Assembly: GCA_044426345.1 (NCBI GenBank)
Contig: JAWXUP010000002.1
Coordinates: 43,679-107,678, forward strand
Length of the DNA: 64,000 nucleotides
Direction: 5' to 3'
Origin: CAYJLC01 sp044426345
GTDB taxonomy: Bacteria; Bacillota; Clostridia; Oscillospirales; Butyricicoccaceae
Position 1 is the stretch's first letter; every line of letters begins with the position of its first letter. The notes beneath the pieces were generated by a model that was not told the origin of the DNA, did not search any database, and saw only the letters and a program-made list of their open reading frames with translations. Positions 42,074-50,836 of the stretch are shown piece by piece. A program made the translations under genes and the position numbers.

Positions 42074-44274
42074 AAAAAATAATTTACACACCGTTTATGA
42101 AAGTCTTAATGACGGTAATTTTGTTGATTTCTGTTTGCACTTTCGCTTATATGACTATTTTTACTTATGAAATGAATAGCGACAAGTATAGCTATAAAAC
42201 AATAAACGAAATTCATCAAGATATTATTTCTGAAAATTTTGAATCGTTTGCACAATATATTTTGAGTTCAAATATCAAAGATGTTAGCAATGATTATGTT
42301 GCACAGTGGCGTATAAATTCGATAAATGACACTAGTGAACATAATTTCAGATATATTTTTTCGCTAGATAGCACTGAAATTTTTTCGAATTTCGATAATG
42401 AAGCATCAATTTATAATGAAAATATGGATTATGATATTATAAAAGTAACATATTTTGATGAAGAAAAACAAGTTGCGTTTAGTGAATATTATCTTGATGC
42501 AGGCGAATTGATGTGGTTGGACGATGACGAAATTGCAGATGAATATTATTATAACGATATTATGTGGTCGGAAAATTTACTAAGCACATCGAGTGAGCTT
42601 TACTCAAAAATACCTGCTTATATTTCACGTGAAACATTTTTGGCAGATATTGAAACTAGCACGCAAGCTTTAGAAATTGTAGAAGATATGTTTAATACTG
42701 AAACTACATCAGATGCATTAACACAAACGCCTACTTATGAGGATAGCACAAAAAATGATTACACCGTGTATGCAAAAGTTGTCGGTGAGTATTCGATAGA
42801 TGCATATTACATTGCAAATACAGACGTTATAGACCATATAGCTGTAGAATTAGCAAAAAATAGCGTAAATTACGAATTATCTAAATATTATGAAGTGATT
42901 TTGCTATCATCAATTATACTTTGTGGGATTTGTTCGGTTGGACTTCTATTTTCTTGGGGCAGAAAAAATGGTACAGAGCAAATTCAAACTAGCGAGTTAG
43001 AAAAAATACCTTTCGATTTATACATAACAATTTCGGCGATTATTGCAAGCATTCCATTTGTGATTTACCAAAATAGTTATCAAACATATCAATTTATTGC
43101 ATTTGAAATAGCAGAAGAAATAATTCCGTTTATTTGCGTGGGTATCGCATCAGTTGTGGGATTTTTGGCAGTTAGAACCACTATAATTCGATTTAAAGCT
43201 CGCACTATAATAAAAAATACGATGTTATGGAAATTATTGTGCCTGGTTGCAAAACCTTTTGAAAAACCGTATTTATTTGTTAAAAATCAGCTTGAAGAGG
43301 CAACAATTGTGTCAAAAGTTCTGTTTTGGGCGATTGTGTACGCAGTGATTTCAACAATCTTATCGCTTGTTATTTCGCCATTTATTTTTAATATTCTGGA
43401 AAAAGCGATTTTATTACCGTTTCTAGTTGCCCTTGCTGTAATGCTGAAAAAACTCAAAATTAGTGGTGAAATACTATCTAAAGGCGATATAAATCATACA
43501 ATTGACACTAAATATTTGTTTGGTGATTTCAAAGAACACGCAGAAAATCTCAATGAAATAAAATACGGTTTACAAGAATCGGTTTCAGAACAAATGAAAA
43601 GTGAGAGACTTAAAACTGAGCTTATAACAAATGTTTCGCACGATATAAAAACTCCACTGACATCTATCATAAATTACGTGGATTTAATTTCGAAAGAGGA
43701 AACAGAAAACGAAAAAATTAAGGAATATAGCACTGTTTTGAGCAAAAATTCATACAGATTAAAAAAATTAATCGAAGATTTGGTATCAGCATCAAAAGCG
43801 TCTACTGGAAATATGGAAGTCAATTTTGAAGATGTTGATTTAAGTATGTTGCTTACTCAAACTATTGGCGAATATAGTGAGCGTTTTGAGGAAAATCAAC
43901 TCGAAGTTGTAGCGACAAACATCACCGAGCCGATTATTATTTCAGCAGATGGCAAACTAATATGGCGTGTTTTAGACAATCTTTTCGGAAATATTTGCAA
44001 ATATTCACAACAAAATACACGAGTATATCTTGATGTAATAGCAAATGAAAAAAATGTGATTATTAACGTAAAAAACATATCAAAATACCCATTAAATCTA
44101 CATTCTAGCGAACTTTTAGAACGTTTTGTTCGTGGAGATAGTTCTAGGCATACTGAAGGTAGTGGTCTGGGATTATCAATAGCGAAAAGTTTGGTAAATC
44201 TTCAAAAAGGTACACTTGATTTAATGATTGATGGTGATTTGTTCAAGGTTGTTATTACATTTGATAGATTATAG
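42070..44274 (+). CDS. Sensor histidine kinase with multiple membrane segments
   Basis: 734 residues. One membrane segment (about 11-31), a large extracellular region (about 32-272) without a recognised sensor fold, then five more hydrophobic segments (between about 275 and 462). The kinase core follows: phospho-acceptor His in NVSHDIKTPLTSI (about 524), an N box with NICKYS (about 640), and GSGLGLSIAK (about 697). No HAMP-like spacing is obvious. The architecture resembles kinases that sense envelope stress or peptides through neighbouring proteins; the signal is unknown. Confidence 0.9.
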   Translation: MKKIIYTPFMKVLMTVILLISVCTFAYMTIFTYEMNSDKYSYKTINEIHQDIISENFESFAQYILSSNIKDVSNDYVAQWRINSINDTSEHNFRYIFSLDSTEIFSNFDNEASIYNENMDYDIIKVTYFDEEKQVAFSEYYLDAGELMWLDDDEIADEYYYNDIMWSENLLSTSSELYSKIPAYISRETFLADIETSTQALEIVEDMFNTETTSDALTQTPTYEDSTKNDYTVYAKVVGEYSIDAYYIANTDVIDHIAVELAKNSVNYELSKYYEVILLSSIILCGICSVGLLFSWGRKNGTEQIQTSELEKIPFDLYITISAIIASIPFVIYQNSYQTYQFIAFEIAEEIIPFICVGIASVVGFLAVRTTIIRFKARTIIKNTMLWKLLCLVAKPFEKPYLFVKNQLEEATIVSKVLFWAIVYAVISTILSLVISPFIFNILEKAILLPFLVALAVMLKKLKISGEILSKGDINHTIDTKYLFGDFKEHAENLNEIKYGLQESVSEQMKSERLKTELITNVSHDIKTPLTSIINYVDLISKEETENEKIKEYSTVLSKNSYRLKKLIEDLVSASKASTGNMEVNFEDVDLSMLLTQTIGEYSERFEENQLEVVATNITEPIIISADGKLIWRVLDNLFGNICKYSQQNTRVYLDVIANEKNVIINVKNISKYPLNLHSSELLERFVRGDSSRHTEGSGLGLSIAKSLVNLQKGTLDLMIDGDLFKVVITFDRL

Positions 44275-44295
44275 AGCGAAATTTGGTATTTTTGT

Positions 44296-44337
44296 GGTGA
44301 TGAGCCTAATGTAGCACCTATGTGAATGCTCGTCACC
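44296..44337 (+). other. 10-bp hairpin between the kinase and the EFR1-type gene
   Basis: GGTGATGAGC / GCTCGTCACC (one G-U) around a 22-base loop. No T-run, so more likely an RNA-processing or leader element than a terminator. Confidence 0.5.
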
Positions 44338-44368
44338 CTAATATACCTATCTTGAAAAGGAATAATTT

Positions 44369-45175
44369 ATGAAAATTTACAAAATGTATTTTAGTCCAAC
44401 AGGAACTACCGAGAAAATTGCAAATGAAATCTCTGGAAATATAGCGAAAAACTTTAATGAAGAGGTTATTTCTTGCGATTTTACGTTAAAACTTGCTCGA
44501 GAAAGAGAATATACGTTCAAAAAAGATGATTTGCTGATAATCGGAGTACCAACTTATGCAGGTCGAGTGCCTAATGTTTTGCTGGATTTTTTAACGCACA
44601 ATATCAAGAGTAATGGTGCTTTGGTACTACCATTTGTGCTTTTTGGTAATAGAAATTACGACGAGTCACTTATGGAACTTTTGATGATTTTAAACACGAA
44701 TGGTTTTGTAAATGTTGGAGCTGGAGCATTTGTTGGTGAACATTCATTTTCAAGGAAATTAGGTGCAAATAGACCAGATTTGGCAGATTTATTGCAAGCA
44801 AAAGAGCTTAGTGGTATGGTTTGCGATAGGATTTTGGGTGGGATTTGCGAAAATAATATAAAAATTGATGAAAACTATAAAATAAAGCCATATTACACTC
44901 CACGAGATAGAAATGGAGTTGGTGTTAATATTTTGAAAGTAAAGCCGAAAACTAACGATAAATGCGATGATTGTAAAATTTGTGCAAAAATTTGTCCGAT
45001 GGGTTCAATTTCTTTTGAAAATCCACGTGAAGTAATTGGAATTTGCATAAAATGTGGGGCTTGTGAGAAAAAATGTCCTCAAAATGCGAAATATTATGAT
45101 GATGCTAATTATTTATATCATAAATTTGAACTAGAAGAGCAGTTTGAAAGACGTGCAAACAATGTGATTTTTTAA
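44369..45175 (+). CDS. EFR1-type flavodoxin-ferredoxin fusion
   Basis: 268 residues. Residues 1 to about 160 are flavodoxin-like, with an FMN phosphate loop SPTGTTEKIA (8-17) and a second flavin region VPTYAGRVPN. The C-terminus has two [4Fe-4S] ferredoxin motifs, CDDCKICAKICPMG (about 198-211) and CIKCGACEKKCPQN (about 226-239). The family is known as EFRs (EFR1), widespread in anaerobes, and presumably transfers electrons between FMN and Fe-S clusters. Likely oxygen-sensitive, consistent with a strict anaerobe. Partner unknown. Confidence 0.9.
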   Translation: MKIYKMYFSPTGTTEKIANEISGNIAKNFNEEVISCDFTLKLAREREYTFKKDDLLIIGVPTYAGRVPNVLLDFLTHNIKSNGALVLPFVLFGNRNYDESLMELLMILNTNGFVNVGAGAFVGEHSFSRKLGANRPDLADLLQAKELSGMVCDRILGGICENNIKIDENYKIKPYYTPRDRNGVGVNILKVKPKTNDKCDDCKICAKICPMGSISFENPREVIGICIKCGACEKKCPQNAKYYDDANYLYHKFELEEQFERRANNVIF

Positions 45176-45228
45176 CGCATAATTTTATAAAATTTACGAA
45201 CAATATTAGAAAAAGGAGCGTGAATTTT

Positions 45229-45912
45229 ATGGATAACGAGAGCGTAAAAAAGGACGATGATAGCGAAGGTTTGCAGATTACCACGAAGAATAGTCGAGGG
45301 AATATACACTGCATTACGATTGCTGGTCAAATAGAGGGACATTTGGCACTTCAAACGGAGCAAAAAGCTACAAAATATGAAAATATTATACCAAGGTTGG
45401 TGGCTGTTGAGGAAAGCGACGAGATTGACGGATTAATGGTGTTATTGAATACAGCCGGTGGAGATGTTGAGGCAGGACTTGCGATTGCAGAGGCTATAGC
45501 AGGAATGAGCAAACCTGCAGTAGCACTAGTTTTGGGAGGTGCTCACTCGATAGGAATACCAATCGCAGTGTCGGCTGATAAGACATTTATCGCAAAATCT
45601 GCAAGTATGACAATCCACCCTGTGCGAATGACTGGTATGGTTATCGGCGTCCATCAAAGTTTTGAGCATTTTAAGAAAATCCAAGATAGGATTATTGATT
45701 TTGTGGTGGAGCATAGTGAAGTTAATGCTGAGCAGTTTAGATATTTAATGCTAAATACAGGGGAACTTGTCAGCGATATTGGAACGATAGTCAATGGTGA
45801 AGAGGCTGTGAGTATCGGGCTTTGCGATGAGGTTGGGACACTTGGTGAGGCTCTGAAGTGCTTGCATGAAATGATAGATGAACGCAGTGCAGATATTAAT
45901 AAAGATAATTAG
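45229..45912 (+). CDS. tepA: TepA-like ClpP-family serine protease
   Basis: 227 residues. ClpP-fold protein of the TepA group. Catalytic Ser in LGGAHSIGIP and His in MTIHPVRMTG are visible, as is LLNTAGGDVEAGLAIAEAI. No signal peptide or membrane anchor is visible. Bacillus TepA was described as a translocation-enhancing protein and also acts on spore proteins; the role here is open. Start: ATG 45229 with AAAGGAG at correct distance; a GTG three codons upstream touches that site. Confidence 0.88.
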   Translation: MDNESVKKDDDSEGLQITTKNSRGNIHCITIAGQIEGHLALQTEQKATKYENIIPRLVAVEESDEIDGLMVLLNTAGGDVEAGLAIAEAIAGMSKPAVALVLGGAHSIGIPIAVSADKTFIAKSASMTIHPVRMTGMVIGVHQSFEHFKKIQDRIIDFVVEHSEVNAEQFRYLMLNTGELVSDIGTIVNGEEAVSIGLCDEVGTLGEALKCLHEMIDERSADINKDN

Positions 45913-45958
45913 GCCTCGTTAAGTTTAATCGAGAGTTAAATAATGGTTACAAATACAA

Positions 45959-45989
45959 AAATCTATGGGTACAACCGTAGATTTTTTTT
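45959..45989 (+). terminator. Terminator of tepA, convergent with the AI-2E-family gene
   Basis: AAATCTATGG / CCGTAGATTT (one G-U), six-base loop, then a run of T. Placed between the ends of two convergent genes and probably serves both. Confidence 0.85.
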
Positions 45990-45994
45990 GTTAG

Positions 45995-47026
45995 CTAAAT
46001 TTTCCTGCCTTCAACAAAGTTTTTTCCAATAATCAAAATAAATGGACATATAATAGCACCGACTACGCCTAGTATTTTTGCTGATAAAATCATACAAATG
46101 ATGGTTAGAAGAGGACTGACACCTATTTTGTTTGATAAAATTTTAGGTTCTACTATGTTTCGAATAATAACACACACGGTGTAAAGTATCAGTAAATTAA
46201 ATGATTTTAGTGTATTTCCAATAAAAAACTCGAAAACTAAGTACGGAATTAGTATAAAACCTATGCCAACGCAAGGAAGTGTGTCAAAAAGAGATACAAA
46301 CAAAGCAAATTTTAATGAATTTTCAATTCCGATGAGCAAAAAACCAACGGTCAGTAACGCGGTGTTAATTGTAAAAATTACAAATGAGGAGAATATGAGG
46401 GTATTTAGGGTACTAAAAAAGCTGTTTTTTATTTGAATTACGATAGCAAAACGAGGGTTTGACAGTAGTTTTTGAAAAAAATCGTACTCTATTAGAAAAA
46501 ATATGCTTGAAAGTATTACTAGAACTAAATTTAAAAATATATTCGGTAGAGTTTTTACTATATTTGATAGGATTTTAGCGATAAATAATGAAAAATTCGC
46601 ACATAAACTTGCTATTTGCGAAGAAAAAAACTCTAATGCGTGTAAAAAATAGCTTTTGAAGGTAGGATTTATAAAAAAGTAGGAGAATTGAGACTGCCAT
46701 TTAGCGAAGTCATAATTTGAAAAATTTTGATATGTTGGAGATAACTTAAAATATAGTTCTTTAATGTCAAAGGTAAGATTTGTTAAAAATACAGTGAAAA
46801 AAGTAAAAATTATAGCATAAAAAGTGCAAATGGATATGATATTAGCTGTAAATACTCCTAAATTTAGAGATTTTTGCAAAAAAGTAGATACAGTTCGTAA
46901 AATAATAGCGATAATTACACCTATACAAAGAGGTAGAATCTTTATAAAAATATATTTCGAGAATACAAAAATTAAAAAACAAATCAGAAAATAGTATAAA
47001 CAATTTATGATAAAATCCTTTTTCAT
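45995..47026 (-). CDS. AI-2E/YtvI-family membrane protein
   Basis: 343 residues, about eight hydrophobic segments. Family marks are in the C-terminal half (FVSLFDTLPCVGIGFILIPYLVF; VEPKILSNKIGVSPLLTI). The family includes the sporulation protein YtvI and exporters or sodium/proton antiporters wrongly or rightly named for autoinducer-2. Given other sporulation genes in the window, YtvI is plausible but not shown. It has no neighbours on its strand. Confidence 0.8.
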   Translation of the reverse strand: MKKDFIINCLYYFLICFLIFVFSKYIFIKILPLCIGVIIAIILRTVSTFLQKSLNLGVFTANIISICTFYAIIFTFFTVFLTNLTFDIKELYFKLSPTYQNFSNYDFAKWQSQFSYFFINPTFKSYFLHALEFFSSQIASLCANFSLFIAKILSNIVKTLPNIFLNLVLVILSSIFFLIEYDFFQKLLSNPRFAIVIQIKNSFFSTLNTLIFSSFVIFTINTALLTVGFLLIGIENSLKFALFVSLFDTLPCVGIGFILIPYLVFEFFIGNTLKSFNLLILYTVCVIIRNIVEPKILSNKIGVSPLLTIICMILSAKILGVVGAIICPFILIIGKNFVEGRKI

Positions 47027-47068
47027 AACTTCACCTCAATAATTTATATGAAAATTTTGTATTTTTTA

Positions 47069-47097
47069 TTGATAAATTTTACTTTGTATGATAAAAT
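47069..47097 (+). promoter_or_regulatory. Promoter of the DtxR-type gene
   Basis: TTGATA, 17-base spacer, TAAAAT. Confidence 0.55.
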
Positions 47098-47127
47098 AAT
47101 AATATCTATATGAAGGAGAAATACACT

Positions 47128-47499
47128 ATGTTATATCAATCAGGTGAAGACTACTTAGAAACTATTTTGCTTTTGCAAAATGAAAAAGGCTATGTTCGTT
47201 CTATTGACATCGCAACGAAATTAGGGTTTAGTAAGCCAAGTATTTCTCGTGCAATGAGCAATCTTAAAAAAGAAGAATACATCGAAATGGATGTAAAAGG
47301 ATACATAACTTTCACAGAAAAAGGCTTAGCTATGGCCTCTAAAATTTATAACAGACATAAAATTATAACCGAATTTTTAATGGTTACGCTTGATGTTTCC
47401 CATGAAATTGCAGAAGAAGATGCTTGTAAAATTGAGCATGTTATTAGCCACGAGGCTTTTATGAAAATGCAAGAATTTTTGAAAAATAAAAAACAATAA
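47128..47499 (+). CDS. DtxR/MntR-family metal-dependent regulator
   Basis: 123 residues: winged helix (YLETILLLQNEKGYVRSIDIATKLGFSKPSISRAMSNLKKE as separate helices) and a helical metal-binding/dimerisation domain (VSHEIAEEDACKIEHVIS, with Glu, Cys and His ligands). It lacks the SH3 domain of full DtxR, as MntR does (142 residues). Probably controls iron or manganese uptake genes elsewhere. Start ATG 47128 with GAAGGAGAA upstream; an ATG six codons earlier lies within the ribosome site. Confidence 0.88.
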   Translation: MLYQSGEDYLETILLLQNEKGYVRSIDIATKLGFSKPSISRAMSNLKKEEYIEMDVKGYITFTEKGLAMASKIYNRHKIITEFLMVTLDVSHEIAEEDACKIEHVISHEAFMKMQEFLKNKKQ

Positions 47500-47527
47500 A
47501 AAAATTAAAAAACTTTTGAAAAAGCCA

Positions 47528-47556
47528 TTGACAAAAAAGTCGATGGCTGTTATAAT
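47528..47556 (+). promoter_or_regulatory. Perfect consensus promoter before a structured leader
   Basis: TTGACA, 17-base spacer, TATAAT. It reads into the structured RNA and the DUF3343-desulfurase pair. Confidence 0.8.
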
Positions 47557-47563
47557 AAACACA

Positions 47564-47663
47564 GTTAGTTGAGGCTAACCAACGTTGCAAAACGTTAACC
47601 CTCTTTATAAATCGCTTTTAAGCACCGACTTTTTATAGTGGGTGCTTTTTAGTACCCTTTTTT
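47564..47663 (+). ncRNA. Candidate structured leader RNA or small RNA with twin terminators
   Basis: Starting about 7 bases after the -10: hairpin GTTAG-[TTGAGG]-CTAAC, hairpin AACGTT-[GCAA]-AACGTT, then CCTC, which can pair with GAGG of the first loop (H-type pseudoknot). It is followed by two alternative hairpins that share GGTGC: AAGCACC/GGTGCTT (47620-47647) and GGGTGC-TTTTTA-GTACCC with six T (47640-47663). I do not recognise it as a known family. Confidence 0.5.
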
Positions 47664-47710
47664 CGGAAATACATATAATAAATGTATAGAAAAAAATAAG
47701 AGGAGGGCGT

Positions 47711-47971
47711 ATGGGAAAAATTTTTATTGTGTGTAAATCTATAACGAGCGCACAAAAAATTATGAATATAGTTACAAAAAACGGTTTTTGGGCAAATATT
47801 TTACGCACACCAAGTGAAATTAGACTAAAAAGTTGTTCATATAGCGTTGTTTTTTACGAAAAAGACCTGCAAGGCATTATCAATACCTTAAAAAGCAGAA
47901 ATTATCCGATTTTAAGCCTCTATATAAAAAACGATGGGTTTTATCAAAAAATGGAAGGTGATTTTGAATGA
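47711..47971 (+). CDS. DUF3343 putative Se/S carrier-like protein
   Basis: 86 residues of the DUF3343 family (MGKIFIVCKSITSAQKIMNI...; SCSYSVVFYEKDL). Two cysteines are visible, Cys8 and one near residue 42; the latter is in the position where the family keeps its conserved cysteine. Members occur beside class V aminotransferases/desulfurases and are suspected sulfur or selenium carriers; not proven. It overlaps the following desulfurase gene by four bases, so they act together. Confidence 0.8.
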   Translation: MGKIFIVCKSITSAQKIMNIVTKNGFWANILRTPSEIRLKSCSYSVVFYEKDLQGIINTLKSRNYPILSLYIKNDGFYQKMEGDFE

Positions 47972-49086
47972 TTTACTTTGATAATGCAGCTACTACATTA
48001 ATAAAGCCTAAAAAGGTTTATGAACAAATGAATTTTTTGCTTAAAAATTGCGCAAATGCAGGTCGCTCTGGACATAAACCGAGTATGAAAAGCTCGGAAG
48101 TGATTTTCGATACACGTCAAAGTATATGCAAATTATTAAACTTCGACAAACCAGAAAATGTAATTTTTACGTATAATGCAACATATGCGCTTAATCTTGC
48201 AATAAAAAGTATGATTTATGAAAAATGCAAGGTTTTAACGTCTAGTTTTGAGCATAATAGTACGATAAGACCACTTATGGCTATGGAGAATGTAGAAGTT
48301 GTGGTAGTTGAAAGTCCACTATATCAAAGTGAAGAATTTATAGAAAAATTTGAAAAAAGTATAACAGAAGATGTGAAATTTGCAGTAATTAATCACGTAT
48401 CTAATGTTTTTGGATATATTTTACCTGTAAAACAGATTGATGAAATATGCTATAAAAATGGCATCAAATTAATACTAGATGCATCGCAGTCAGCTGGAAT
48501 TTTGGATATAGATTTGCAAGAATTTAAAAGTTTAGTGGCAATCTGTATGCCGTCGCATAAAAGTTTGTATGGTGTTATGGGTGTTGGTATATTAGTGATG
48601 GTAGAGCAAGCTCAGAGAAGTGTTATAGAAGGTGGTACAGGTAGTTTATCTTACAGTATGTATCAGCCTGATTTTCTTCCAGATATGTTAGAGTCTGGCA
48701 CGCCAAACGCACCAGCTATAGGCAGTTTGAAGTGTGGCATTGAATATGTAATGCAAAGTGAAAATATTACTAACAAATTGTTTAATCTTGCCAGATATAT
48801 TGCATTAGAACTTGGAAAATGTTCGGATACGAAAGTTTTCTTTTGCGATGATATTAATGTGCAAAGCGGAGTTATTTCTTTCTATAATGAAATAATAGAT
48901 AACGAAGAACTTTCTATGAGATTTGCTGATGTTTCAATTTGCACGCGAGCAGGATATCATTGTTCGCCTCTGGCACATAAATCTGCAAAAACAGATGGTA
49001 CGGTGCGTATAAGTTTTAGTACGTTCAATAATTTTTATGAAGTTGAAAAATTTATAGATATTTATAGGAAAATTTTGAAAATATAA
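47968..49086 (+). CDS. Cysteine desulfurase-like class V aminotransferase
   Basis: 372 residues, PLP enzyme. Starts with the hallmark MIYFDNAATTLIKP. The PLP lysine is in MPSHKSLYG (about 190). The persulfide cysteine is in TRAGYHCSPLAHK (about 330), the SufS/CsdB-like arrangement. It would release sulfur (or selenium) from cysteine or selenocysteine and pass it to the DUF3343 partner. No isc/suf scaffold genes are nearby, arguing for a dedicated non-housekeeping route. Confidence 0.88.
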   Translation: MIYFDNAATTLIKPKKVYEQMNFLLKNCANAGRSGHKPSMKSSEVIFDTRQSICKLLNFDKPENVIFTYNATYALNLAIKSMIYEKCKVLTSSFEHNSTIRPLMAMENVEVVVVESPLYQSEEFIEKFEKSITEDVKFAVINHVSNVFGYILPVKQIDEICYKNGIKLILDASQSAGILDIDLQEFKSLVAICMPSHKSLYGVMGVGILVMVEQAQRSVIEGGTGSLSYSMYQPDFLPDMLESGTPNAPAIGSLKCGIEYVMQSENITNKLFNLARYIALELGKCSDTKVFFCDDINVQSGVISFYNEIIDNEELSMRFADVSICTRAGYHCSPLAHKSAKTDGTVRISFSTFNNFYEVEKFIDIYRKILKI

Positions 49087-49110
49087 ACGCAAATACCCCA
49101 AAAGTGTGAA

Positions 49111-49143
49111 ATAAGTAAAAAATAAGTAAAAAATAAGTAAAAA
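49111..49143. repeat. Three 11-bp direct repeats ATAAGTAAAAA
   Basis: Copies start at 49111, 49122 and 49133 with no gap. The same motif appears twice more after pgk (52042 and 52062, 20 bp apart). Confidence 0.8.
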
Positions 49144-49171
49144 TAGCTGGTAATAGCACGGAAATATTGAA

Positions 49172-49223
49172 TTAATCCACAATGTCCACAGCTTAATCCA
49201 CAGATGTTGTGTATCTTGTGGAA
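49172..49223. other. Cluster of DnaA-box-like CCACA motifs
   Basis: TTAATCCACA at 49172 and 49193, TGTCCACA at 49184 and inverted TTGTGGAA at 49216, within 52 bp. Each is one or two changes away from TTATCCACA. Confidence 0.45.
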
Positions 49224-49264
49224 GGGCAAAATCATATTTTATGTAACAAAAGTGTAAAAATATG

Positions 49265-49292
49265 CTCCTGAATTAAATTTAGGAGTTTTTTT
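49265..49292 (+). terminator. Terminator upstream of trmL
   Basis: CTCCT / AGGAG with partially paired inner part (GAATT/AATTT), then TTTTTTT. Confidence 0.75.
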
Positions 49293-49294
49293 AC

Positions 49295-49323
49295 TTGAAA
49301 AATTTTCAAAAAAGGTATATTAT
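49295..49323 (+). promoter_or_regulatory. Promoter of trmL-degV
   Basis: TTGAAA, 17-base spacer, TATTAT, overlapping a TATAAT three bases further on. Confidence 0.5.
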
Positions 49324-49350
49324 AATAGTAATGGAAAAAGAGGTGAAACA

Positions 49351-49839
49351 ATGATAAATATCGTGCTACACGAGCCAGAAATTCCACAAAACACAGGAAA
49401 CATTGCAAGAACGTGTGCTGCAACTGGTGCAAACTTGCATTTAATAGAACCACTAGGGTTTGATATTTCTGAAAAATCGGTAAAGAGAGCCGGTTTAGAC
49501 TATTGGAATTTGGTTAATATATTCGTATATAAAAATATCGAGGAATTTTTTGAAAAAAACGCAGGTGGAAATTTCTATTTCGGAACAACTAAAGCAAAAA
49601 AAACATATGCTGAAATGGAATATAAAGAGCCTACATATTTAATTTTCGGCAAAGAAACAAAAGGTCTTCCAGAAGATTTAATTGAACAGCACTTAGATAC
49701 TTCAATTAGAATTCCTATGGTATCATCGGCGAGAAGCCTTAATTTGTCAAATGCTGTAGCGGTCGTATTGTACGAGGCGTTAAAGCAAAACGATTTTGAA
49801 CTGTTGCAAACGCAAGGTTCACTTACAAAAGGAGATTAG
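49351..49839 (+). CDS. trmL: tRNA (cytidine/uridine-34 2'-O) methyltransferase TrmL
   Basis: 162 residues, the minimal SPOUT methyltransferase. Conserved blocks are EPEIPQNTGNIARTCAATG (9-27), FGKETKGLP and the knot region IPMVSSARSLNLSNAVAVVLYEAL. Methylates the wobble ribose in tRNA-Leu. It is followed one base later by degV. Confidence 0.93.
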   Translation: MINIVLHEPEIPQNTGNIARTCAATGANLHLIEPLGFDISEKSVKRAGLDYWNLVNIFVYKNIEEFFEKNAGGNFYFGTTKAKKTYAEMEYKEPTYLIFGKETKGLPEDLIEQHLDTSIRIPMVSSARSLNLSNAVAVVLYEALKQNDFELLQTQGSLTKGD

Positions 49840-49840
49840 A

Positions 49841-50698
49841 ATGATAAAAATTGTTACTGATTCAGCAGGGGATATATCCAAGGAGAAAGTGCAGGCACAC
49901 GACATTGAAATTTTGCCTGTACTCATTACGCACAAAGACAAAACTTTTCGCGAATTTTATGATATAACAACTCTTGAATATTACGATTTATTACTATCTA
50001 GCGAAGAAATCCCGAAAACATCACAGGTTTCTATTGAAGCTTTTATGCAATGCTTTAAAAAAGCAAAAGAAAATGGAATCAAACAACTACTATATATATC
50101 TATAAACGGTAACGGTAGTGGTACTTTCCAAACTGCAAATATAACTCGTGATATGTTCTATGAAGAATGTGGACGAGATATGCAAATTGAGATTTTAGAC
50201 TCAGAAACATATTCATATATATATGGAGAAGTTGTTGTAAATTGTGCGATAAAAGTAAAAGAGGGTAAGACTTTTGAAGAAATTATCGAGTTTGCAAAAA
50301 AAGAAATTGCTTCATGCGAGGCATATCTTGGAGTTTTCGACTTGAAATATCTTAAAAAAAGCGGTAGAATTTCTGGTGGAGCGGCATTTGTTGGCGAGGC
50401 TTTAGGTCTTCGTCCGATATCTTATGTCGGAAAAGGTGAAGTTACTGTGTGCGAAAAAGTTCGTGGTGACCTTAATGTTTACAAAAAACTCGCATCTAAA
50501 GCTAAGGAAAACTGCACAAATCCAGAACAAAAAATTGGTTATATTGCACACGGAATTTGCGATGAAGAACATTTAGATTTTTTAGAAAATGAACTTTTGA
50601 ATACTGTAGGATTTAAAAAAGTTGAGAGAGTTTTGCTTGGAGCGGCTATTACAACTAACGCAGGACCAAAATCGGTCGCTGTATTTTATCATAAATAA
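49841..50698 (+). CDS. DegV-family fatty-acid-binding protein
   Basis: 285 residues, EDD/DegV fold: KIVTDSAGDIS at the start, the KTSQVS motif (about 65-70), and DLKYLKKSGRISGG. By family (FakB) these proteins hold a fatty acid for phosphorylation by FakA, feeding exogenous fatty acids into phospholipids. No FakA in the window. ATG 49841 follows AAAAGGAGAT. Confidence 0.9.
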   Translation: MIKIVTDSAGDISKEKVQAHDIEILPVLITHKDKTFREFYDITTLEYYDLLLSSEEIPKTSQVSIEAFMQCFKKAKENGIKQLLYISINGNGSGTFQTANITRDMFYEECGRDMQIEILDSETYSYIYGEVVVNCAIKVKEGKTFEEIIEFAKKEIASCEAYLGVFDLKYLKKSGRISGGAAFVGEALGLRPISYVGKGEVTVCEKVRGDLNVYKKLASKAKENCTNPEQKIGYIAHGICDEEHLDFLENELLNTVGFKKVERVLLGAAITTNAGPKSVAVFYHK

Positions 50699-50769
50699 CA
50701 AAAAATCAACTTGCATACGATGAAAAATTGCTCAATATACATATAATTATATTTTTTTATATATTTATC

Positions 50770-50798
50770 TTGAAAAAAAGTTACATAATGTGTATAAT
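50770..50798 (+). promoter_or_regulatory. Promoter of pgk
   Basis: TTGAAA, 17-base spacer, TATAAT, about 40 bases before the start codon. Confidence 0.65.
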
Positions 50799-50836
50799 AT
50801 AGTTAATTGATAAATTTTAAACAAACGGAGGCTATT

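Noticed and set aside
47564..47603. Known riboswitch such as preQ1 or SAM-II because of the small pseudoknot
   Set aside because: The conserved ligand-binding bases of those classes are not present as far as I can recall them; kept as an unclassified candidate.
49172..49223. Chromosomal origin of replication
   Set aside because: No dnaA, dnaN or rpmH nearby and none of the motifs is a perfect DnaA box.
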